Part shown: one piece after another, positions 57,585 to 64,000 of the stretch | Layout of the letters: the number at the start of each line of letters is the position of its first letter | Position numbering within the stretch: position 1 is the stretch's first letter | Assembly (NCBI RefSeq): GCF_001570785.1 | Contig: NZ_BCSI01000010.1 | Location: forward strand, 1 to 64,000 | Direction of reading: 5' to 3' | From: Dermabacter hominis NBRC 106157 | GTDB lineage: Bacteria > Actinomycetota > Actinomycetes > Actinomycetales > Dermabacteraceae | DNA length: 64,000 bases | Notes under the pieces: generated by a model | The model's database searches: none | What the model saw: the letters and a program-made list of their open reading frames with translations, nothing else | What the model was told of the DNA's origin: nothing | Position numbers and translations under genes: made by a program

Positions 57585-57844
57585 CGATTCGCTCAACGAT
57601 GGGGGCGCTGCTGAGGCGGCGCCCCTTGTTGGCTGCACCTAGTAGGGCCTGCGGATCCCCCCGTTTTCGCCCACACCTCCCACACTTTTGCTCCCGCACC
57701 TCCCGGTCGAAAGTGGTGATTAACAGCGTTAGGGGGCGTGGACAACCATGCGTGAGGGCTGTTTTTCATCACTTCCGGGGTGCCCCGCGGTAGGGGGTGG
57801 GGATAGGGGGCGCTAAGCCGGGAAGTAGGGCAGGGGGACTGGGC

Positions 57845-58573
57845 TCAGTCGCGGCTTGCCTTGAGCGCTGCCTTCACCGTCGCGCGTACGAAGTCGTTGA
57901 AGCCTGCCGCATCGATGAAGCCCTGGATCTCGAGGTGAGTCCACCCGTGGGCGCTCGCCCACACGGCGCGCAGGAGCGTTGTGGCGTCGGAGGGGGAGGT
58001 GTCGACGGTGGCGCCGTACTTTGTGCGGCCTTCCGACATCGCCTGTGCGAGGTGCTTCGCGATGCTTTCGAATTCGTCGATATCGGTGCCGAGTGCGCGG
58101 AACGCCGTAAGCAAGTGGTTGTCTCGACGCGAGAGGCCAAAACCGATGGGCTCTGAGGTGGCGTCGGAATCCTTGGCGACTACTGCGCTCGCCGCTCCCG
58201 GTGCCCCATTGGCCTGCGCTGCCCGATCAGGAACCTGGTCGGCCTGGTTGAAGATCACGTCAAACAGTTCGGGGTTGCTGACTGCCCAGTCGTGGAGGGC
58301 GGTTGCGAGCCCAACCAGGTAGTCTTCCGGATCCTGGTCGCGCTTTACCTCGCTGAGGTGCTTCGCGAGATCGCTGGCGGAGCTGACAACGACAGAGTTG
58401 AGGAGCTGCTTTTTCCCGCCGAAGAGTGAGTAAATGGCGGTAGTTGAGGTGTTGCAGGCCGCGGAGATGTCGCGGAGGGAGACCGCTGCGGGGCCGCCTT
58501 TAGCCAGCGCCTTTGACGCTTCTGCGATGAGCTCGAGACGGAGCTCTTCGTCGTGGTGGCGGGGGATGTTCAT
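57845..58573 (-). CDS. TetR family transcriptional regulator with TetR_C-like extension
   Basis: 242 aa. The helix-turn-helix is near residues 10-58: ELRLELIAEASKALAKGGPA, VSLRDISAACNTSTTAIYSLF and GGKKQLLNSVV. The C-terminal half has ALHDWAVSNPELFDVIFNQ and ASAHGWTHLEIQGFIDAAGF, similar to the TetR_C_WHG family. A long internal insertion (AQANGAPGAASAVVAKDSDA) is probably disordered. ATG 58573 is the sensible start; an upstream TTG extends by 5 residues. It converges on the old-yellow-enzyme gene and is probably its local regulator, with sites at 55507 or 58632. Confidence 0.88.
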   Translation of the reverse strand: MNIPRHHDEELRLELIAEASKALAKGGPAAVSLRDISAACNTSTTAIYSLFGGKKQLLNSVVVSSASDLAKHLSEVKRDQDPEDYLVGLATALHDWAVSNPELFDVIFNQADQVPDRAAQANGAPGAASAVVAKDSDATSEPIGFGLSRRDNHLLTAFRALGTDIDEFESIAKHLAQAMSEGRTKYGATVDTSPSDATTLLRAVWASAHGWTHLEIQGFIDAAGFNDFVRATVKAALKASRD

Positions 58574-58631
58574 TCCCGTGGACTCCAATCAGGTGTGCCT
58601 TGTGGCAGGTCCGGTATGTAACGACTTCGTA

Positions 58632-58710
58632 ACTATAGGCCTTGAATCTACGAATGCAAGTGGGACGTTTTGGGTCTTTACGCGCATCTAGGTCAGCCAC
58701 TATAGGCCTT
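58632..58710. repeat. Two 12-bp direct repeats upstream of the TetR gene
   Basis: ACTATAGGCCTT occurs at 58632-58643 and 58699-58710, 67 bp apart, in the 250-bp gap before the TetR gene. They may be binding sites of the regulator itself. Confidence 0.55.
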
Positions 58711-58823
58711 AGACCTGGGATTTTGCCAAAACTTTAATGGTTGGTGCAGTTTCAGTGGTTTTTATGTTGCTGCCCGGGTGGGGGAGATCACGTGCTTTCG
58801 GTGGCGGCGCAAAAGCGAGTAGT

Positions 58824-59516
58824 TCAGGGCGTGCTCCAGTCAACGGCCTGCACGCCGCTTTCGGCGAGGAGTGCGTTCACGCGCGAGAACGGTTTCGACC
58901 CAAAAAAACCTCGGCGCGCCGACAGTGGCGACGGGTGCGCCGACTCGATTGTGCTGACGCCGCCCTCGGTGAGCATCGGGGCGAGCGAGCGCGCATCTCG
59001 CCCCCAAAGGACCGCGACGAGCGGTCCACCGCGCTCGACGAGCGCCTCGATAGCGCGCATCGTGATCTGTTCCCATCCCTTCCCTCGATGCGACGCGGGT
59101 GCCCCGGGGGCTACCGTGAGTGCCCTGTTGAGGAGCATGACGCCCTGGTTTTGCCACGCTGAGAGGTCGCCGTGCGGACTCGGTGGGATTCCAAGATCGC
59201 TCTCGCGTTCGAGGTAAATGTTGTGGAGCGAGCGGGGCAGCGGGCGCACGTCGCGCTCGACGGCGAAGCTCAAGCCGATCGGATGACCCGGTGTGGGGTA
59301 GGGGTCCTGGCCGACGATGAGCACCCGCACGTCGGCAAGCGGAGTTTCGAACGCGCGAAAAATGCGCTCGCCCGACGGGAGGTAGCGTCGGCCAGCGGCG
59401 AGCTCAGCGCGCAGGAAGGCCCCCATCTGGCGGATGTTCGGTTCGACGCTCGCGAGGGCTTCGGCCCAGTCGGCGGCCATAATGTCGGTCAGGGGAGGCG
59501 GCGCGGTCTCGTTCAT
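58824..59516 (-). CDS. ung: Uracil-DNA glycosylase, family 1
   Basis: Removes uracil from DNA. The 230-aa protein has [20 protein letters not shown] (about 66-85) with the catalytic Asp71, LLNRALTV (uracil binding), VAVLWGRDA and [20 protein letters not shown] with the essential His. The ATG at 59516 lies 6 nt after TACCCT, and its first residues match ordinary Ung; a longer in-frame start would overlap the divergent gene. Divergent from the DUF3263 gene with 36 bp between the starts. Confidence 0.96.
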   Translation of the reverse strand: MNETAPPPLTDIMAADWAEALASVEPNIRQMGAFLRAELAAGRRYLPSGERIFRAFETPLADVRVLIVGQDPYPTPGHPIGLSFAVERDVRPLPRSLHNIYLERESDLGIPPSPHGDLSAWQNQGVMLLNRALTVAPGAPASHRGKGWEQITMRAIEALVERGGPLVAVLWGRDARSLAPMLTEGGVSTIESAHPSPLSARRGFFGSKPFSRVNALLAESGVQAVDWSTP

Positions 59517-59522
59517 GCCCCC

Positions 59523-59528
59523 AGGGTA
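59523..59528 (-). promoter_or_regulatory. -10 box for leaderless ung
   Basis: On the minus strand TACCCT ends 6 nt before the ATG at 59516. Confidence 0.5.
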
Positions 59529-59539
59529 CGGGGCGTGCC

Positions 59540-59545
59540 TAGACT
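59540..59545 (+). promoter_or_regulatory. -10 box for leaderless DUF3263 gene
   Basis: TAGACT ends 7 nt before the ATG at 59553; it is 11 bp from the opposing ung -10. Confidence 0.5.
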
Positions 59546-59552
59546 TGAATTC

Positions 59553-59789
59553 ATGACCGATGAGCCACTGGCCGATGAACCGCAGCTGAGCGAAACAGAT
59601 CGCGCGATCCTCGATCTCGAGGCGCGCGTGTACCGCAGCGCCGGTGCGAAGGAACGCGACATCTTGCGGCTTACGGGTCTGACGCCGGCGGGGTATCACG
59701 CGCGGCTCGTGCGGCTCATGCGGGAGCCCGCGGCGGTGCGGTATGCGCCAAGTGTGGTCCGACGGTTGCGTGAGCGCACGCGTTCCTAG
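59553..59789 (+). CDS. DUF3263 family protein
   Basis: A 78-aa helical protein with the family pattern [21 protein letters not shown] and [18 protein letters not shown] (quoted in parts), which resembles a helix-turn-helix. DUF3263 proteins are conserved in actinobacteria near ung and a LytR_C gene, in the same order as here, and are of unknown function. The start ATG is supported by the -10 box 7 nt upstream. Confidence 0.85.
   Translation: MTDEPLADEPQLSETDRAILDLEARVYRSAGAKERDILRLTGLTPAGYHARLVRLMREPAAVRYAPSVVRRLRERTRS
59756..59769 (-). repeat. Copy of the dispersed CCGTCGGA motif
   Basis: Minus strand GCAACCGTCGGACC at the 3-prime end of the DUF3263 gene. Confidence 0.5.
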
Positions 59790-59895
59790 ACGTGCGCGTC
59801 GCGCCGTCGTTGTCGTCGTGGGGAGGGCGGCGCTATGGGGTTTGTTGCCTCGGCGCGCCGCGTGCCCAATCGCCGTTTAGGCCCGTGTTAACCGA

Positions 59896-59901
59896 TAGCA
59901 T
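59896..59901 (+). promoter_or_regulatory. -10 box for leaderless LytR_C gene
   Basis: TAGCAT ends 6 nt before the GTG at 59908. Confidence 0.45.
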
Positions 59902-59907
59902 GACCTC

Positions 59908-60543
59908 GTGGCAGATCAGAGCACGTACCCGTACGAACCGGACCAGTTTGACCGCGAGGCCGATCAGGTGGGCGCCCACGGCGCGCACCGTGCTGAGGAG
60001 CCGTTTTTCAAGCGGAATCTTTCGACGATCATCGTGATCGTCGCGGCGCTGCTTGCGCTCGCACTCGTTCTGTGGGCCGTGTCGGGTCTGGGTAAGGGCA
60101 GCGAGGATGCTCCCGCTCCAGCAGAGTCCTCGACGTCGGCCCCGGCGGATTCCGGTGATGGAAAGCCTGCCGCGAGCGACAACGGTGGCGAGGCCGCTAC
60201 CGAAGAGCCTTCCGAGGAAGCAGCTCCTGAAGTCAATCGCGAAGCTCCGGTTCTCGTGCTCAATGGCAAGCGGAAGCAGGGCATGGCTGGCCGTTGGCAG
60301 AAGGCTCTCGAAGAGCAGGGCTGGACCAAGGTCGATACCGATACGGGCAAACGCACCAAGAACGCCGGCGTCTACTACAAGAACGACGAGGACAAGGCGA
60401 CCGCCGAGGCCCTCGCGAAGTACGTCGGTGTCGAGGCTGAAAAGTCCGATAAATACAGGGCGAACATTACGGTCGTCATCGTTGAAGAGCCGGGTGATCT
60501 CGCCGAAATCGACGGTGCAGAGCAGGGCGGCGACGGCGAGTAA
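59908..60543 (+). CDS. LytR C-terminal domain protein, single-pass membrane
   Basis: 211 aa. A soluble head with acidic and Tyr/Pro residues, one membrane helix (LSTIIVIVAALLALALVLWA, about 38-57), a Ser/Pro/Glu-rich linker, and a LytR_C domain beginning VLVLNGKRKQGMAGRWQKAL and ending ANITVVIVEEPGDLAEI. LytR_C domains are found after LCP-type wall-polymer ligases or alone, as here, and their role is unclear. The GTG start lies 6 nt after TAGCAT (leaderless). It is located between DUF3263 and groEL, the usual actinobacterial order. Confidence 0.85.
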   Translation: MADQSTYPYEPDQFDREADQVGAHGAHRAEEPFFKRNLSTIIVIVAALLALALVLWAVSGLGKGSEDAPAPAESSTSAPADSGDGKPAASDNGGEAATEEPSEEAAPEVNREAPVLVLNGKRKQGMAGRWQKALEEQGWTKVDTDTGKRTKNAGVYYKNDEDKATAEALAKYVGVEAEKSDKYRANITVVIVEEPGDLAEIDGAEQGGDGE

Positions 60544-60639
60544 AGACTGCCGCAGGGCGTCAATAGCATCCGCCATGCGCGCCGCGAGAGGTGCGGCGGG
60601 GGTGTGCCGTCACGCTCCCAGAGAAATTCCCAGCGAGCG

Positions 60640-60666
60640 TTAGCACTCTTCGCCCCAGAGTGCTTA
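60640..60666 (+). promoter_or_regulatory. CIRCE operator 1 of groEL
   Basis: TTAGCACTC-N9-GAGTGCTTA, one mismatch from perfect CIRCE. HrcA binds this element and represses heat-shock genes. No hrcA gene is in the window. Confidence 0.9.
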
Positions 60667-60670
60667 TGAT
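60665..60670 (+). promoter_or_regulatory. groEL -10 box between the CIRCE elements
   Basis: TATGAT overlaps the end of CIRCE 1. TTAGCA in CIRCE 1 could serve as -35 at 19 bp. Transcription would start inside CIRCE 2. The 312-bp gap from the LytR_C gene (60544-60855) holds this promoter, both operators and the motif copy at 60709. Confidence 0.55.
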
Positions 60671-60673
60671 GGG

Positions 60674-60700
60674 TTAGCACTCGCTTGGCGTGAGTGACAA
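60674..60700 (+). promoter_or_regulatory. CIRCE operator 2 of groEL (degenerate right arm)
   Basis: TTAGCACTC-N9-GAGTGACAA. The left arm is perfect; the right arm differs at two to three bases. It begins 8 bp after CIRCE 1. Confidence 0.8.
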
Positions 60701-60708
60701 CGGACCCC

Positions 60709-60724
60709 GGCAACCGTCGGACCC
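60709..60724 (+). repeat. Copy of the dispersed CCGTCGGA motif near groEL
   Basis: GGCAACCGTCGGACCC, in the 5-prime untranslated region of groEL, 9 bp after CIRCE 2 and 131 bp before the start codon. Confidence 0.6.
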
Positions 60725-60783
60725 ACCACCCGCGCCGCCGCGAGCTTTCCAGTGAGGTGAGAGCCCCACCGACCCAGACGTGA

Positions 60784-62490
<1,707 letters not shown>

Positions 62491-62507
62491 TCGCCCGCTA
62501 ACGATAG

Positions 62508-62544
62508 GGAACCCTCGCACTTTCGAGTGCGAGGGTTCCTTTAT
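62508..62544 (+). terminator. Rho-independent terminator of groEL
   Basis: GGAACCCTCGCAC pairs with GTGCGAGGGTTCC (13-bp stem, TTTCGA loop) followed by TTTAT, 18 bp after the stop. Confidence 0.85.
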
Positions 62545-62559
62545 ACCTTGGTGGAGACG

Positions 62560-62925
62560 TCAGCCTTCCTGCTCTTCTTCTTCACCTTCGCCGGGGACGC
62601 GAACGAAGAAGTGCGAGGAGACGGCGAGCAGTTCGCGCATGAGCTCATACTGGCCGCCGTGCATGTCCCAGATTTCGTCTTCGCCGGCAGCTTCGGGGCG
62701 CTCATCAATTGATTCGGTTGTGGTGACATCGGCGAGCCAGCCGTTGTCGTAATACGCCATGAGGGGCTTCATAGCTTCGTTGTAAGCCTTGATGGCTTCG
62801 AGCCCTTCGACGGCCTTTTCGTATGCTTCGCGGGACTTCACGAGGTTTTCTTGGGCCACCGTCAGGCGTTCGAGGGCTGCTTTTTGGTCGGCGGTGTGCT
62901 CTTCGGGAGCGGCGTTATTGTTCAT
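62560..62925 (-). CDS. DUF4298 family protein
   Basis: 121 aa, helical and acidic. The middle segment EAYEKAVEGLEAIKAYNEAMKP and YYDNGWLADVTTTE is the DUF4298 pattern (a coiled helix pair ending in a Y/W motif). Function unknown. The stop is shortly after the groEL terminator on the other strand. It begins 4 bp after the stop of the GNAT gene, so it is probably translated with it; there is no clear Shine-Dalgarno. Confidence 0.75.
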   Translation of the reverse strand: MNNNAAPEEHTADQKAALERLTVAQENLVKSREAYEKAVEGLEAIKAYNEAMKPLMAYYDNGWLADVTTTESIDERPEAAGEDEIWDMHGGQYELMRELLAVSSHFFVRVPGEGEEEEQEG

Positions 62926-62929
62926 GGTC

Positions 62930-63418
62930 TTAGTGTGGCACGAGCTCCTTGACGTAGCACTGGGAGACACCGTCGTCTTCGTAGGGGGCGAAGAGCTGGG
63001 GGAGGCGTCGCCATCCCGTTTTCGTGTAGAGGCTGATCGCGGCCTCCTGGAGGCTGCCGGTGTGGAGGTAGAGCGCGGTTGCGCCGCGGGTCGAGGCTTC
63101 CTCTTCGATGTGCTCCATGAGCTGTGTGGCGATGCCTTGGCCTCGGTACTTCTTTCCGACGATGAGTCGTTTAACTTCGAGGCGTTCGGCGAGAGCGCGA
63201 AGCATAACCGTGCCAACGGCACTGTCGCCTTTGAGTGCGAGGAGGGTGGTGAGAATGGTGGCTGGGTCGAGGGTTTCGTCGCTGCGGCCCTGATATTCGG
63301 GGTGGGCGGTGTAGTGGGCGCGGTAGCGAGGCTCGAGTTCGGCGTCTTTTTCGGCGTGCAGGGCACTGACCCGGGGGTCGCTGTGACTCGCGCGAATGAT
63401 GCGCACTTGTTCGCTCAT
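62930..63418 (-). CDS. GNAT family N-acetyltransferase
   Basis: 162 aa. The acetyl-CoA-binding motif VGKKYRGQGIATQLMEHIEE (R/Q-x-x-G-x-G/A) is near residues 85-104, preceded by SAVGTVMLRAL and followed by ATALYLHTGSLQEAAISLYT and KTGWRRLP. Substrate unknown. The ATG at 63418 lies 6 nt after TAACAT and is leaderless. It heads a two-gene unit with DUF4298. Confidence 0.88.
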   Translation of the reverse strand: MSEQVRIIRASHSDPRVSALHAEKDAELEPRYRAHYTAHPEYQGRSDETLDPATILTTLLALKGDSAVGTVMLRALAERLEVKRLIVGKKYRGQGIATQLMEHIEEEASTRGATALYLHTGSLQEAAISLYTKTGWRRLPQLFAPYEDDGVSQCYVKELVPH

Positions 63419-63424
63419 GTCTCG

Positions 63425-63430
63425 ATGTTA
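63425..63430 (-). promoter_or_regulatory. -10 box for leaderless GNAT gene
   Basis: On the minus strand TAACAT ends 6 nt before the ATG at 63418. Confidence 0.5.
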
Positions 63431-63434
63431 ACGG

Positions 63435-63472
63435 GGTGTGGCCCCCACTCCCGAAGAAGTGGGGGCCACACC
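63435..63472 (-). terminator. Hairpin after the LPXTG protein gene
   Basis: GGTGTGGCCCCCACT pairs perfectly with AGTGGGGGCCACACC (15 bp, 8-nt loop). It lies 38 bp past the stop of the surface-protein gene. There is no T-tract. Confidence 0.65.
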
Positions 63473-63509
63473 GTGTGTTCAACTATTGAACGATGTGTGA
63501 GGCGTTAGC

Positions 63510-64000
<491 letters not shown>

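Overview
The window is a high-GC (about two-thirds G+C) chromosomal segment of an actinobacterium, most likely of the Micrococcales type. The evidence is recR followed by lysC-asd, a groEL behind CIRCE operators, actinobacterial families (DUF6318, DUF3263, LytR_C, FprA-type reductase), LPXTG and proline-rich surface proteins, and many start codons with a TANNNT box 6-7 nt upstream and no ribosome binding site (leaderless genes). Genes are packed tightly on both strands. I see no phage, insertion sequence, CRISPR array or rRNA. One tRNA-Thr is present.

Layout. 0.1-8.4 kb: a GyrI-like/amidase pair, recR, a large unknown membrane protein, lysC (with an internal beta-subunit start) and asd, then a TetR regulator and a PRC-barrel protein. 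8.6-15.2 kb: sugar-nucleotide genes (ugd, rfbB, rfbD), a Pro-rich surface protein, type II NADH dehydrogenase and a VanZ-like protein. 15.2-23.2 kb: sbcD-sbcC, DUF456, a WYL regulator divergent from a VOC protein, a methyltransferase and a DUF6318 protein. 23.3-31.1 kb: a heterodimeric ABC exporter, an aldo/keto reductase, and a complete polar amino-acid ABC importer. 31.2-41.2 kb: App1-type phosphatase, protein tyrosine phosphatase, a second Pro-rich surface protein, phosphoglucomutase, the Pit/DUF47 phosphate module and DUF4126. 41.2-52.2 kb: M3 peptidase, GH36 alpha-galactosidase, an aminotransferase, FprA-type reductase, AIM24 protein, and copA-copZ behind a CsoR-type operator. 52.3-64 kb: a membrane Ser/Thr kinase, a DsbA-like protein, tRNA-Thr, a frameshifted old-yellow-enzyme gene, TetR, ung, DUF3263, LytR_C, groEL, GNAT, DUF4298 and a collagen-like LPXTG protein running off the right edge.

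How they work together. lysC-asd supply aspartate semialdehyde for lysine/DAP, threonine and methionine. pgm, ugd, rfbB and rfbD feed activated sugars to the envelope. SbcCD, RecR and Ung are DNA repair functions. copA/copZ export copper, and the importer, Pit and the galactosidase handle nutrients.

Most notable beyond the gene list: (1) about sixteen genes look leaderless; (2) a dispersed 16-bp motif near GGCAACCGTCGGAACC recurs on both strands in coding and non-coding DNA, twice as head-to-head pairs; (3) lysC has a strong internal Shine-Dalgarno and GTG; (4) a single frameshift breaks the old-yellow-enzyme gene; (5) several clean palindromes sit in promoter regions. All counts and alignments were made by eye.
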